Positions 7,607 to 17,255 of a DNA stretch of 64,000 nt are shown here, in pieces; the first letter of the stretch is position 1, and each line of letters starts with the position of its first letter. The position numbers and the translations under genes are program-made. The notes under the pieces were generated by a model that worked only from the letters and a program-made list of their open reading frames with translations, was not told where the DNA came from and made no database searches. Location of the stretch: assembly GCF_014873915.1 (NCBI RefSeq), contig NZ_JADBEJ010000001.1:1736001-1800000 (forward strand), in the 5' to 3' direction. The DNA comes from Amycolatopsis roodepoortensis (GTDB lineage Bacteria; Actinomycetota; Actinomycetes; Mycobacteriales; Pseudonocardiaceae).

Positions 7607-8620
7607 ATGGCGCGCGACACCACCGAGAGCAAGCAGGCCAGTCTCACCGACGTGGCCGCGCTCGCGGGTGTTTCGCATATGACGGTCTCGCGGGTCATCA
7701 ACGGCACCGGGCCGGTCCGCGCCGAGACACGGGTCCGGGTCAACGCCGCCATCGAGCAGCTGGACTACCGGCCGAACTCGGTCGCCCGCGCTCTGGTCAC
7801 CGGTCGTTCGGGCACGCTCGGCGTGGTCGCGCTGGAGGCCAACCTCTACGGTCCGGCCAGCACCTTGAGCGGGATCGAGCACGCCGCCCGCGAAGCCGGC
7901 TACGCGACGACCATAACCAGCATCAGCCGTCCTGGCCGGTCGTCCATCGCGGACGCGGTGGAGCGCCTGCGCCGCCAGGCCGTCGAGGGCATCGTCGTGA
8001 TCGCGCCGCACGTCACGGCCGCACGCGCGCTGGAGGCTGCGCCCAGCGACGTGCCGCTCGTCGCGGTCGGCGGTGGGCAGAAGGCGCCGGTCCCGGTGAT
8101 CTCGGTGGACCAGTACGACGGCGCACGGCGCGCCACCGAGCACCTGCTCGGCCTCGGCCACGAGACGGTCTGGCATGTGGCCGGGCCCGAAGACTGGCTG
8201 GAGGCGCTCGACCGCGAACGTGGCTGGCGCGAAACCCTGCAGCGGCACGGCGCACGGATCCCGCCCGTCATCCGCGGCGACTGGAGCGCGCGTTCCGGGT
8301 ACGCGGCGGGGCGATCCCTCGTCGGCGAACAGGGGCTGGACGCGGTGTTCGTGGCGAACGACCAGATGGCCCTCGGTTTTCTCCGCGCCTGCACCGAAGC
8401 CGGGGTGAACGTGCCGGGGGAGATGCGGATCGTCGGTTTCGACGACGTTCCCGAGGCGGCCTACTACACGCCGCCGCTGACGACGGTGCGCCAGGACTTC
8501 GTCGAAGTCGGGAGGCGCACGTTCGACCTGCTCCGCCGCCGGATGAACGGCGGTGAGAACCGTGATCGCGACCTGGTGGTCCCCGAACTGATCGTGCGGG
8601 AGAGCACCGGTCTTTCGTAG
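7607..8620 (+). CDS. LacI-family regulator of L-arabinose utilisation (AraR-like)
   Basis: LacI/GalR repressor of 337 aa. Helix-turn-helix SLTDVAALAGVSHMTVSRVIN is followed by a hinge (RPNSVARALVTGRSG) and a sugar-binding sensor domain. ATG 7607 (MARDTTES) is chosen over an upstream ATG because it puts the HTH close to the N-terminus and leaves the operator outside the coding region. It heads a 21-kb stretch of L-arabinose genes, and TGTTAnCGCTAACA-like sites sit upstream of itself, of the first transporter and of araB. The inducer is probably arabinose or a derivative; that is inferred. Confidence 0.82.
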   Translation: MARDTTESKQASLTDVAALAGVSHMTVSRVINGTGPVRAETRVRVNAAIEQLDYRPNSVARALVTGRSGTLGVVALEANLYGPASTLSGIEHAAREAGYATTITSISRPGRSSIADAVERLRRQAVEGIVVIAPHVTAARALEAAPSDVPLVAVGGGQKAPVPVISVDQYDGARRATEHLLGLGHETVWHVAGPEDWLEALDRERGWRETLQRHGARIPPVIRGDWSARSGYAAGRSLVGEQGLDAVFVANDQMALGFLRACTEAGVNVPGEMRIVGFDDVPEAAYYTPPLTTVRQDFVEVGRRTFDLLRRRMNGGENRDRDLVVPELIVRESTGLS

Positions 8621-8650
8621 CACCGGGAGCCGTTTCCGCGGCTCGAGGTG
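8621..8650 (+). terminator. Probable terminator hairpin after the arabinose regulator
   Basis: GAGCCG (8627-8632) pairs with CGGCTC (8639-8644) around TTTCCG, extended by CACC (8621-8624) with GGTG (8647-8650). There is no T tract. It begins directly after the regulator stop codon and ends just before the next operator. Confidence 0.5.
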
Positions 8651-8654
8651 TGAG

Positions 8655-8668
8655 TGTTAACGCTAACT
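8655..8668. promoter_or_regulatory. Arabinose regulon operator 2 (TGTTAACGCTAACT)
   Basis: Shares the GTTAnCGCTAAC core with the sites at 7550 and 13343 and lies 30 nt upstream of the GTG of the sugar-binding lipoprotein. A longer reading frame could begin inside it, but that start is rejected because it would translate the operator. Confidence 0.7.
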
Positions 8669-8698
8669 CAACTGATCAGTGCGGATCTAGGAGTCGAT

Positions 8699-9670
8699 GT
8701 GGCAAGAAAACCGTGGACGGCGATCGTGGCCGGAGTGGCCGGGCTGCTCATGCTCTCCGCGTGCGGCGGTGGCGGCGGGGCGGGTGGTGGCGGCGCCCTC
8801 ACCCTCGGCTTCGCCCAGGTGGGCGCGGAAAGCGGCTGGCGCACGGCGAACACGAAGTCCATCCAGGAGTCCGCGAAGGCGGCCGGGATCGAGCTGAAGT
8901 TCTCCGACGCGCAGCAGAAGCAGGAGAACCAGATCGCCGCGATCCGGTCCTACATCCAGCAGAAGGTCAAGGTGATCGCCTTCTCGCCGGTCGTGGAATC
9001 CGGCTGGGACACCGTGCTGAAGGAGGCGAAGACGGCGAACATCCCGGTGATCCTGACCGACCGGGCCGTCGACTCGCCGGACAAGTCGCTGTACAAGACC
9101 TTCCTCGGCTCGGACTTCGTCGCCGAGGGCAAGAAGGCGGGCGAGTGGCTGGCCAAGGAGTTCGGCTCCGCGGCGGGCGACGTCAGCATCGTGGAACTGC
9201 AGGGCACCACCGGTTCGGCGCCGGCGAACGACCGCAAGAAGGGTTTCGCGGACGTCATCGCCTCGAACCCGAAGTTCAAGGTCGTCGCGTCGCAGACCGG
9301 TGAGTTCACCCGGGCCAAGGGCAAGGAGGTCATGGAGGCCTTCCTGAAGTCCCAGCCCAAGATCGACGTGCTGTACGCGCACAACGACGACATGGCCCTC
9401 GGCGCCATCGAAGCGATCGAGGCGGCCGGGAAGGTACCCGGCAAGGACATCAAGATCGTCTCGGTCGACGGTGTCCGCGACGCCCTGCAGGCCTTGGCCG
9501 ACGGCAAGATCAACCACGTCGTCGAATGCAACCCGCTGCTCGGCCCGCAGCTGATGGAGCTGGTGAAGAAGGTCGCCGCCGGTGAGCAGGTGCCCCCGCG
9601 CATCGAGACCACCGAGACCGAATTCGACCAGGCCGCCGCGAAGGCCGCCCTGCCGCAACGCCAGTACTGA
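8699..9670 (+). CDS. Sugar ABC transporter substrate-binding lipoprotein (YtfQ-like; probably arabinose)
   Basis: Periplasmic-binding protein type 1 of 323 aa. GTG 8699 opens a lipoprotein signal (ARKPWTAIVAGVAGLLM) with lipobox LSAC at about residue 21. The mature part resembles E. coli YtfQ (GFAQVGAESGWRTANTKSIQ; YAHNDDMALGAIEAIEAAG). It is first in an operon with a double ATPase and two permeases, the same composition as ytfQRT-yjfF, which in E. coli imports galactofuranose. Position between an arabinose-type operator and araBDA suggests L-arabinose, possibly in furanose form. Confidence 0.85.
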   Translation: MARKPWTAIVAGVAGLLMLSACGGGGGAGGGGALTLGFAQVGAESGWRTANTKSIQESAKAAGIELKFSDAQQKQENQIAAIRSYIQQKVKVIAFSPVVESGWDTVLKEAKTANIPVILTDRAVDSPDKSLYKTFLGSDFVAEGKKAGEWLAKEFGSAAGDVSIVELQGTTGSAPANDRKKGFADVIASNPKFKVVASQTGEFTRAKGKEVMEAFLKSQPKIDVLYAHNDDMALGAIEAIEAAGKVPGKDIKIVSVDGVRDALQALADGKINHVVECNPLLGPQLMELVKKVAAGEQVPPRIETTETEFDQAAAKAALPQRQY

Positions 9671-9705
9671 TCCGGACCCGCGTCCCCCCGAGAACAAGGT
9701 CAGCG

Positions 9706-11226
9706 ATGACAGAACCCCCTGCGATTCTGCGGATGAGCCATATCCGGAAGGAATTCCCCGGCGTGGTCGCCCTCGACGACGTCTCCTTCCGGATGTTCCC
9801 CGGCGAAGTGCACGCACTGATGGGCGAGAACGGCGCCGGCAAGTCCACCCTGATCAAGGTGCTCACCGGCGTGTACGGGGTGGACGCGGGCACGATCGAA
9901 CTCGACGGCTCCCCGGTCGCGTTCAGCGGCCCGGGAGAAGCACAGCGCTCCGGCGTGAGCACCGTCTATCAGGAAGTGAACCTCTGCCCGAACCTGTCGG
10001 TGGCGGAGAACATCTGCCTCGGCAAGGAGCCGCGGCGGCGCGGCCGCATCGACTGGCGTGAGACGCGCCGCCGGGCGGCCGCGCTGCTGGCCAGGCTGGA
10101 CGTCGAGGTGGACGTTTCGGCCGAGCTGAGCAGCTGCTCGATCGCGGTGCAGCAACTGGTCGCGATCGCCAGGGCGCTCGACGTCGACGCCCGTGTGCTC
10201 GTGCTCGACGAACCTACGTCCAGTTTGGACGCCGGGGAGGTCGAGCAACTGCTGAACGTGGTGCGTTCGTTGCGGGACCAGGGGATGGCGATCCTGTTCG
10301 TCTCCCATTTCATCGAGCAGGTCTTCGCCGTCGCCGACCGGATGACGGTGCTGCGCAACGGGAAGCTGATCGGCGAGTACCGCACCGAGGAGATCACCCC
10401 GGTCGACCTGGTCACCAGGATGATCGGCAAGGAACTCGAAGCACTCGAAGACATCGAGGACGCGGGCCACAGCCGGTCCGACCTCGCCGGAGCGCCGGTG
10501 TTCCTCGAAGCCGGTGACGTCGGCCGCAAGGGCGGTGTCGCGCCGTTCTCGCTCGACATCCGGGCGGGCGAGGTCGTCGGCCTCGCGGGGTTGCTCGGTT
10601 CGGGCCGCACCGAACTGGCGCGGCTGCTGTTCGGCGCCGATCACGCGGACAGCGGATCCGTGCGGATCGACGGTGCGCCGGTGTCGCTGAAGACGCCGCG
10701 TACCGGGCTCGACCACCGCATCGCGTTCTGCTCGGAGAACCGCAAGACCGAGGGGCTCGTCGAAGAGCTCACCGTGCGGGAGAACATCGTGCTCGCGCTG
10801 CAGGCTTCACGGGGCTGGGCACGGCCGATCCCGCGGAAGCGGCAGGAAGAGATCGCCGAGCGCTACATCGAAATGCTCGACATCCGGCCCGCGAACGCGG
10901 AGGCGAAGGTCGGTGACCTGAGCGGTGGCAACCAGCAGAAGGTGCTGCTGGCGAGGTGGCTCATCACCGAACCCCGGCTGCTGATCCTCGACGAGCCGAC
11001 GCGCGGTATCGACATCGGGGCCAAGACCGAGATCCAGCGGCTGGTCGCCCGGCTTTCGAGTGAGGGGATGGCCGTCGTGTTCATCTCCGCAGAACTCGAG
11101 GAGGTGCTGCGATTGAGCCACCGGGTCGTCGTGCTGCGCGACCGCGCGGTGGTCGCCGTACTGGACAACGAATCGCTGACCGCGGACCGCGTCATGGCGA
11201 CGATGGCCGAAGGAGTCGCACGATGA
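9706..11226 (+). CDS. Sugar ABC transporter ATP-binding protein (double ATPase, YtfR/AraG-like)
   Basis: CUT2-type ATPase with two fused nucleotide-binding domains, 506 aa. Domain 1 has GENGAGKST and Walker B VLVLDEPTSSLD; domain 2 has [15 protein letters not shown] and [12 protein letters not shown]. As is usual in this family, domain 2 has a degenerate P-loop (GLLGSGRTEL). It drives import through the two permeases encoded downstream and overlaps the first of them by 4 nt. Confidence 0.92.
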   Translation: MTEPPAILRMSHIRKEFPGVVALDDVSFRMFPGEVHALMGENGAGKSTLIKVLTGVYGVDAGTIELDGSPVAFSGPGEAQRSGVSTVYQEVNLCPNLSVAENICLGKEPRRRGRIDWRETRRRAAALLARLDVEVDVSAELSSCSIAVQQLVAIARALDVDARVLVLDEPTSSLDAGEVEQLLNVVRSLRDQGMAILFVSHFIEQVFAVADRMTVLRNGKLIGEYRTEEITPVDLVTRMIGKELEALEDIEDAGHSRSDLAGAPVFLEAGDVGRKGGVAPFSLDIRAGEVVGLAGLLGSGRTELARLLFGADHADSGSVRIDGAPVSLKTPRTGLDHRIAFCSENRKTEGLVEELTVRENIVLALQASRGWARPIPRKRQEEIAERYIEMLDIRPANAEAKVGDLSGGNQQKVLLARWLITEPRLLILDEPTRGIDIGAKTEIQRLVARLSSEGMAVVFISAELEEVLRLSHRVVVLRDRAVVAVLDNESLTADRVMATMAEGVAR

Positions 11227-12260
11227 CCAAGCATCGTCTGTTCTGGCCTGTCGTCGCGTTGCTGGCGCTGCTGCTCGGCGACCTCATCGTCCATCCGGCG
11301 TTCTTCGCGATCGAGTTCCGCGATGGGCATCTCTACGGCAACCTGATCGACATCCTCAAGAACGGCGCCCCGCTGATCCTCATCGCGATCGGCATGACGC
11401 TGGTGGTGGCGACGCGGGGGATCGACCTCTCCGTCGGCGCGGTCGTGGCGATCAGCGGCGCGCTCGCCTGCCTGCACATCAGCGGGCTCGGTGATCAGAA
11501 CAGCCTCGGCGGGACGCTCGCCGCGGTCGGGATGGCCTTGGGGCTGGCGCTCGCCCTCGGGGTGTGGAACGGCTGGCTCGTGGCGGTGCTGGGTATCCAG
11601 CCGATCATCGCGACGCTGATCCTGATGGTCGCGGGCCGCGGTATCGCCCAGCTGATCACCGGCGGCCAGATCATCACCGTCAATTCGCATCCCTACGAGT
11701 GGATCGGCAGCGGGTTCACCTTCGGCCTGCCCAGCGCGATCCTCATCGCGCTCGCGGTGTTCGCCATCGCCGCGGTGCTGGTGCGCCGGTCGGCGCTGGG
11801 GCTGCTGGTCGAATCGGTGGGCGGGAACCCGGAGGCGGGCAGGCTCGCCGGGCTCCGCTCGGCACGGCTGATCTGGCTCACCTACGTCTTCTGCGCGCTC
11901 TGCGCCGGCATCGCCGGGCTGATGATCAGCGCGAACGTGCACAGCGCCGACGGAAACAACGCCGGGCAGTTCATCGAACTGGACGCGATCCTCGCCGTCG
12001 TCATCGGCGGGACGCTGCTGACCGGCGGCCGGTTCTCGCTCACCGGCTCGGTGATCGGCGCGCTGCTCATCCAGACGCTGACGACCACCGTCTACGCGCT
12101 CGGGATCGCACCGCAGGCGATCATGCTGTTCAAGGCCGTCGTCGTGCTGGCGGTCTGCCTGCTGCAGTCGCCGGTGTTCCGCAAGAAGCTCGCCCGGCGG
12201 CGAAAGACGGCACCGCCGCCCACCGCCGTCGTGCCGGAGAAGGTGGAGGCCGGGGTATGA
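11223..12260 (+). CDS. Sugar ABC transporter permease (YtfT-like)
   Basis: BPD_transp_2 family permease, 345 aa, with about nine hydrophobic segments and the family motifs IAIGMTLVVATRGIDLSVGA and AVVIGGTLLTGG. The ATG overlaps the ATPase stop and its own stop overlaps the next permease, so three genes are coupled. It probably forms a heterodimer with that permease, as in YtfT-YjfF. Its C-terminus carries a charged, Arg/Lys-rich tail. Confidence 0.9.
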   Translation: MTKHRLFWPVVALLALLLGDLIVHPAFFAIEFRDGHLYGNLIDILKNGAPLILIAIGMTLVVATRGIDLSVGAVVAISGALACLHISGLGDQNSLGGTLAAVGMALGLALALGVWNGWLVAVLGIQPIIATLILMVAGRGIAQLITGGQIITVNSHPYEWIGSGFTFGLPSAILIALAVFAIAAVLVRRSALGLLVESVGGNPEAGRLAGLRSARLIWLTYVFCALCAGIAGLMISANVHSADGNNAGQFIELDAILAVVIGGTLLTGGRFSLTGSVIGALLIQTLTTTVYALGIAPQAIMLFKAVVVLAVCLLQSPVFRKKLARRRKTAPPPTAVVPEKVEAGV

Positions 12261-13240
12261 CCACACTCGACCGCATCAAGGGCTATCGGCCTCGGCAGCG
12301 GCACCTGCCGATCCTCGCGACGATGGCGATGCTCGTCGCCGCGTACCTCTACGGCGCGTCGAGCTACACGGCGTTCGGCTCCGGGCAGGTCGTGCTCGAC
12401 CTGTTCATCAACAACGCGTTCCTGCTGGTGGTCGCCGTCGGGATGACGTTCGTGATCCTCACCGGCGGGATCGACCTGTCCGTGGGTTCGGTCGTGGCGC
12501 TGTCCACTGTGGTCTCCGCCGACCTGCTGCAGAACCAGGGCTGGCCGGTTTTCGCGGTGATCCCCGCGGTACTGGCGATCGGCGCGGCGCTGGGCTTCGG
12601 GATGGGCGTGCTGATCCAGGTCTTCGAGATCCAGCCGTTCATCGCGACGCTCATCGGGATGTTCTTCGCCAGGGGGCTCTGTTACACGATCAGCACCCAG
12701 GCGTACTCGATCGACGACCCGACGGTCGCGAGCCTCGCGCAGACGCAGATCCCGCTCGGCGGGGAACTGCACATCTCGATCGGCGTGGTCGTCGCATTGG
12801 TCGTGGTCGCGGCCGCCGCGTACGTCCTGTACGGAACGCGGTTCGGCCGGACGGTGTACGCGATCGGCGGGAATCCGAAGTCGGCGCTGCTCATGGGGCT
12901 GAACGTCGGCCGCACGCGGATCTCGGTCTACACGCTGAGCGGGTTCTGCTCGGCGCTCGGCGGCCTGCTCCTGGTGCTGTACAAGTCTTCCGGCGATCCG
13001 CTCAACGGTGTCGGGCTGGAACTGACCGCGATCGCGGCCGTCGTCATCGGCGGCACGCTGCTCACCGGCGGTTCCGGCTACGTCCTCGGAACGGTGCTCG
13101 GGATCATGGTGCTGGGCATCATCCAGACCCTGATCACCTTCGACGGCACGCTGAACTCGTGGTGGACCTCGATCATCACCGGCGCGCTGCTGTTCGCCTT
13201 CATCGTCCTGCAACGCCTCGTGGGCAGGCGGACCACGTGA
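12257..13240 (+). CDS. Sugar ABC transporter permease (YjfF-like)
   Basis: Second BPD_transp_2 permease, 327 aa, start ATG 12257 overlapping the previous stop (ATGA). The motif VAVGMTFVILTGGIDLSVGSVVA and the ending VVIGGTLLTGGSGYVLGT match the YjfF/RbsC class. The longer reading frame that begins inside the previous gene is out of frame with it and is not real. It closes the first transporter operon; a repeat-rich spacer separates it from araB. Confidence 0.9.
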   Translation: MTTLDRIKGYRPRQRHLPILATMAMLVAAYLYGASSYTAFGSGQVVLDLFINNAFLLVVAVGMTFVILTGGIDLSVGSVVALSTVVSADLLQNQGWPVFAVIPAVLAIGAALGFGMGVLIQVFEIQPFIATLIGMFFARGLCYTISTQAYSIDDPTVASLAQTQIPLGGELHISIGVVVALVVVAAAAYVLYGTRFGRTVYAIGGNPKSALLMGLNVGRTRISVYTLSGFCSALGGLLLVLYKSSGDPLNGVGLELTAIAAVVIGGTLLTGGSGYVLGTVLGIMVLGIIQTLITFDGTLNSWWTSIITGALLFAFIVLQRLVGRRTT

Positions 13241-13328
13241 CTCGCGTGATCGGAGCCGGATCGCCTCCAATCACGTGAGTTACGCCTTCAATCACGAGAG
13301 TTACGGCTTCAAACACGCGTGATCGTGG
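13236..13328. repeat. Inverted and tandem repeats between permease and araB
   Basis: Arms 13236-13255 and 13265-13284 pair at 17 of 20 positions, starting inside the permease stop codon. The right arm then begins three tandem 21-nt units (13266, 13287, 13308) of the form tCAATCACGnGAGTTACG, the third divergent. The hairpin could end the transporter transcript. The role of the tandem units is unknown. Confidence 0.7.
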
Positions 13329-13342
13329 TTTCCAACCAGAAA

Positions 13343-13356
13343 TGTGAACGCTAACA
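13343..13356. promoter_or_regulatory. Arabinose regulon operator 3 (TGTGAACGCTAACA)
   Basis: Third copy of the LacI-type site, 15 nt upstream of the araB start and immediately before its ribosome-binding site. It should control araBDA and the genes that follow. Confidence 0.7.
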
Positions 13357-13370
13357 ATGCGGGAGAAGAA

Positions 13371-15044
13371 GTGAGTACAGGGGAGCCGCTGGTCGTCGGC
13401 GTCGACTTCGGGACGCTGTCCGGCCGGGCCGTCGTGGTCCGCGTCCGTGACGGCGCGGAACTGGGCAGCGCGGTTTCGGAATACCGCCACGGCGTGATCG
13501 ACCGGATCCTGCCCGAGACCGGGCACGGCCTGCCGCCGGACTGGGCGCTACAGGTGCCGTCGGACTACGTCGACGTCCTCCGCACCGCCGTGCCGGAAGC
13601 CATCCGCTCCGCCGGGGCGGACCCCGCCGACGTGATCGGCATCGGCACCGACTTCACCGCCTGCACGATGGTGCCGACCACCGCCGAGGGCACGCCGCTG
13701 TGCGAGCTGCCCGAGTTCACCGGGAATCCGCACGCCTACGTGAAGCTGTGGCGGCACCATTCCGCGCAGCCGCAGGCCGACCGGATCAACGCGCTGGCGC
13801 GCAAGCGTGGCGAGTCCTGGCTTCCGCGCTATGGCGGGCTGATCTCTTCGGAGTGGGAGTTCGCCAAGGCGCTGGAGGTCTTCGAAGAGGCGCCTGAGGT
13901 CTACGACCGGATGCGGCACTGGGTCGAACTCGCCGACTGGATCGTCTGGCAGCTCACCGGGACCTACGTCCGCAACGCGTGCACCGCCGGGTACAAGGGC
14001 ATTCTCCAGGACGGCCACTACCCGAGCACGGAGTTCCTGGAGGAGCTCGCGCCCGGCTTCGGATCCTTTGTGGACGACAAGCTCGTGCATCCGCTGGGCG
14101 CTCTCGGTGCCAAGGCGGGAAGCCTGAGCGCCCAGGCGGCGGAATGGACCGGGCTGCCGGAAGGGATCGCGGTCGCCGTCGGCAACGTCGACGCGCATGT
14201 CACCGCGCCCGCCGTCCAGGCCGTGGAGCCGGGCCAGATGGTCGCGATCATGGGCACCTCCACCTGTCACGTGATGAACGGCGCCGAACTGCGCGAGGTG
14301 CCGGGGATGTGCGGCGTCGTCGACGGCGGGATCGTCTCCGGGCAGTGGGGCTACGAGGCGGGCCAAAGCGGAGTCGGCGACATCTTCGGGTGGTTCGTCG
14401 AACACGGCGTTCCGGCGTCCTATGTAGACGACGCCAGGGAAGCGGGGATCTCCGTCCACGAACTGCTCACCCGACTCGCCGCGACGCAGGAGATCGGCGA
14501 GCACGGACTCGTCGCGCTCGACTGGCACAGCGGGAACCGGTCGGTGCTGGTCGACCACGAACTGTCCGGCGTCGTCGTCGGGCAGACCCTCGCGACCCGC
14601 GCCGAGGACACCTATCGCGCGCTTCTGGAAGCGACCGCGTTCGGCACCAGGACCATCATCGAGACCTTCGACCGCGCCGGGGTCCCGGTCACCGAGCTGA
14701 TCGTCGCCGGCGGCCTGGTCAAGAACCCGCTGCTGATGCAGATCTACGCCGACGTCACGAACCTGCCGCTTTCCGTGGCGGGCTCGGCGCAGAGTCCCGC
14801 GCTGGGCTCCGCGATCCACGCCGCCGTCGCCGCCGGCGCGCATCCGGACGTCCCGGCCGCCGCGCTCGCGATGGGCTCGGTCCGCCGCTCGGTCCACCGG
14901 CCGATCCCCGAGAACGTCGAGGCCTACGACGACCTTTACGCCGAATACGCCGCGCTGCACGACTACTTCGGCCGCGGGACCAACGACGTCATGCACCGGC
15001 TCGCCGCCCGCCGCCGTGCCGCCAGGAAAGGACAGCACCGATGA
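13371..15044 (+). CDS. araB: L-ribulokinase
   Basis: FGGY-family kinase, 557 aa, phosphorylating L-ribulose to L-ribulose 5-phosphate in the cytoplasm. The N-terminal ATPase motif GVDFGTLSGRAVVVRV and the later IMGTSTCHVM and AGGLVKNPLLMQIYADV segments are typical of AraB. GTG 13371 directly follows the ribosome-binding site GGGAGAAG; an upstream ATG/GTG at 13344 lies in the operator and is rejected. The stop overlaps araD by 4 nt. Confidence 0.94.
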   Translation: MSTGEPLVVGVDFGTLSGRAVVVRVRDGAELGSAVSEYRHGVIDRILPETGHGLPPDWALQVPSDYVDVLRTAVPEAIRSAGADPADVIGIGTDFTACTMVPTTAEGTPLCELPEFTGNPHAYVKLWRHHSAQPQADRINALARKRGESWLPRYGGLISSEWEFAKALEVFEEAPEVYDRMRHWVELADWIVWQLTGTYVRNACTAGYKGILQDGHYPSTEFLEELAPGFGSFVDDKLVHPLGALGAKAGSLSAQAAEWTGLPEGIAVAVGNVDAHVTAPAVQAVEPGQMVAIMGTSTCHVMNGAELREVPGMCGVVDGGIVSGQWGYEAGQSGVGDIFGWFVEHGVPASYVDDAREAGISVHELLTRLAATQEIGEHGLVALDWHSGNRSVLVDHELSGVVVGQTLATRAEDTYRALLEATAFGTRTIIETFDRAGVPVTELIVAGGLVKNPLLMQIYADVTNLPLSVAGSAQSPALGSAIHAAVAAGAHPDVPAAALAMGSVRRSVHRPIPENVEAYDDLYAEYAALHDYFGRGTNDVMHRLAARRRAARKGQHR

Positions 15045-15727
15045 GCCTCGCCGTGGAGATCACGGACACCTTCGAAGAATTGCGGGACACCGTCGCGCGG
15101 CTGCACAGCGAGCTGACCCGGTACGAACTGGTCATCTGGACCGCGGGCAACGTGTCGGCGCGGGTCCCCGGGCACGACCTGATGGTGATCAAACCGTCCG
15201 GGGTGTCCTACGACGAGCTGAGTGCCGACACGATGGTCGTCACCGACCTGTACGGCGAAGTCGTCCAGGGTGACCTGGCGCCGTCTTCGGACACGGCCGC
15301 GCACGCCTACGTCTACCGGCACATGCCGGAGGTCGGCGGCGTTGTCCACACGCATTCGACCTACGCCACTGCCTGGGCGGCGCGCGGGGAGCCCATCCCA
15401 TGCGTGCTCACGATGATCGCGGACGAGTTCGGCGGCGAGATCCCCGTCGGGCCGTTCGCGCTGATCGGCGACGACTCGATCGGCCGGGGCATCGTCGAGA
15501 CGCTGCGGTCCAGCCGCTCGCCCGCGGTGCTCATGCGCAACCACGGCCCGTTCACCGTCGGCCGCACCGCACGGGACGCGGTCAAGGCCGCGGTGATGGT
15601 CGAGGACGTCGCGAAGACGGTCCACATCGCTTCCGCGCTGGGAACGCCGGAGCCACTGTCCGAACAGGACGTGGACCGGCTCTACGCGCGCTACCAGAAC
15701 GTCTACGGCCAGCAGGGAGAGAAGTGA
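15041..15727 (+). CDS. araD: L-ribulose-5-phosphate 4-epimerase
   Basis: Class II aldolase/epimerase of 228 aa that converts L-ribulose 5-phosphate to D-xylulose 5-phosphate for the pentose phosphate pathway. The zinc ligands are visible in [13 protein letters not shown], with NHGPFTVG and the early GNVSARVPG substrate loop. The ATG at 15041 overlaps the araB stop, and its stop overlaps the araA GTG. Two much longer frames on this strand through araB are shadows. Confidence 0.94.
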   Translation: MSLAVEITDTFEELRDTVARLHSELTRYELVIWTAGNVSARVPGHDLMVIKPSGVSYDELSADTMVVTDLYGEVVQGDLAPSSDTAAHAYVYRHMPEVGGVVHTHSTYATAWAARGEPIPCVLTMIADEFGGEIPVGPFALIGDDSIGRGIVETLRSSRSPAVLMRNHGPFTVGRTARDAVKAAVMVEDVAKTVHIASALGTPEPLSEQDVDRLYARYQNVYGQQGEK

Positions 15728-17229
15728 GCACACAGCGGAAGACCGAGGTCTGGTTCCTCACCGGGAGCCAGGCGCTGTACGGCGAGGAAACCCTCGAACA
15801 GGTCGCGGGCCAGTCGTTGCAGATCCAGCGGATGCTGGCCGACACCGGCCGGATCTCGGCCGGGATCGTCGCGAAGCCGGTGCTGACCGAGCCGTCGGCG
15901 ATCCGGCGCGTGATGCTCGAGGCGAACGCGGACGACGCCTGTGTCGGCGTGATCGCGTGGATGCACACGTTCTCGCCGGCGAAGATGTGGATCTCCGGCC
16001 TCGACGCGCTGCGGAAACCCTTGCTGCATCTGCACACCCAGCTCAACGAGGCACTGCCGTGGCAGTCCATCGACATGGACTTCATGAACCTGAACCAGGC
16101 CGCGCACGGCGACCGCGAGTTCGGCTACATCCAGACCCGGCTCGGGGTGCCGCGCAAGACCATCGCGGGACACGCGGCGGATCCGTCGGTCGCCGACCGG
16201 ATCGACGCCTGGGTCCGCGCCGCGGTCGGCCGCCAGACGATCGGCTCGCTCAAACTCGCGCGGTTCGGTGACAACATGCGCGACGTCGCGGTCACCGACG
16301 GGGACAAGGTCGAGGCGGAGCTGAAGTTCGGTGTCTCGGTGAACACCTACGGCGTCAACGAACTCGTCGCGCTGGTCGACGCGGTGCCCGACACCGAGGT
16401 CGACACGCTCGTCGAGGAATACGCCGACACGTACGCGCTCGCGCCGGAGCTCGCCAAGGCGGGGGAGCGGCACGAGTCGCTGCGGTACGCCGCCCGGATC
16501 GAGAAGGGGCTTCGCACGTTCCTGACGGACGGCGGTTTCGGCGCGTTCACCACGAACTTCGAGGATCTCGGCGGCCTGCGGCAGCTCCCGGGTCTCGCGG
16601 TGCAGCGGCTGATGGCCGACGGCTACGGCTTCGGCGGCGAGGGGGACTGGAAGACGTCCGCCCTGCTGACCGCGGTGAAGGCGATGGGCCGCGACTCCGA
16701 ACGCGGAACGTCCTTTATGGAGGACTACACCTACCACTTCGGGCCCGGTGAACCGAAGATCCTCGGCGCGCACATGCTCGAGGTCTGCCCGAGCATCGCC
16801 GCCGCCAAGCCTTCGTGCGAGATCCACCCGCTCGGGATCGGTGGCCGCGAAGATCCCGTCCGGCTGGTGTTCGACGCCGCCGCCGGTGACGCCGTCGTGA
16901 TCGGCCTCGCCGACCTCGGCGACCGGTTCCGCCTGGTGGCCAACGATGTCGAGGTCGTCGCGCCGGACGAACCGCTGCCGAACCTGCCGGTCGCGCGTGC
17001 GGTCTGGAAGCCGGCGCCGTCGCTGGCGACGTCCGCCGAAGCGTGGATCACCGCGGGCGGGCCGCACCACACGGTGCTCACGCAGGCCGTCGGCGCCGAA
17101 TCGATCCGGGATTTCGCCACCATGCTCGACGTCGAACTGCTGGTGATCGACCAGGCCACGACCCCTGCCTCGATCGCCGACCGGATGCGCTGGAACCAGG
17201 CCTACTACCGGCTCGCACAAGGATTCTGA
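15724..17229 (+). CDS. araA: L-arabinose isomerase
   Basis: Converts L-arabinose to L-ribulose; 501 aa, the usual size. Typical motifs include [14 protein letters not shown] at the N-terminus, [23 protein letters not shown] and a Mn-binding region with [10 protein letters not shown] and EVCPSI. It starts at GTG 15724, overlapping the araD stop (GTGA). araBDA is followed only 26 nt later by a second sugar transporter, so catabolism and uptake are likely co-transcribed. Confidence 0.95.
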   Translation: MSTQRKTEVWFLTGSQALYGEETLEQVAGQSLQIQRMLADTGRISAGIVAKPVLTEPSAIRRVMLEANADDACVGVIAWMHTFSPAKMWISGLDALRKPLLHLHTQLNEALPWQSIDMDFMNLNQAAHGDREFGYIQTRLGVPRKTIAGHAADPSVADRIDAWVRAAVGRQTIGSLKLARFGDNMRDVAVTDGDKVEAELKFGVSVNTYGVNELVALVDAVPDTEVDTLVEEYADTYALAPELAKAGERHESLRYAARIEKGLRTFLTDGGFGAFTTNFEDLGGLRQLPGLAVQRLMADGYGFGGEGDWKTSALLTAVKAMGRDSERGTSFMEDYTYHFGPGEPKILGAHMLEVCPSIAAAKPSCEIHPLGIGGREDPVRLVFDAAAGDAVVIGLADLGDRFRLVANDVEVVAPDEPLPNLPVARAVWKPAPSLATSAEAWITAGGPHHTVLTQAVGAESIRDFATMLDVELLVIDQATTPASIADRMRWNQAYYRLAQGF

Positions 17230-17255
17230 TCGGTCCCCACCGGAGAGAAGGAACA

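Noticed and set aside
13266..13328. CRISPR-like tandem repeats
   Set aside because: Only three imperfect 21-nt units with no unique spacers and no cas genes.
13344..13370. Earlier araB start at 13344
   Set aside because: It would translate the operator, and a strong ribosome-binding site directly precedes the GTG at 13371.
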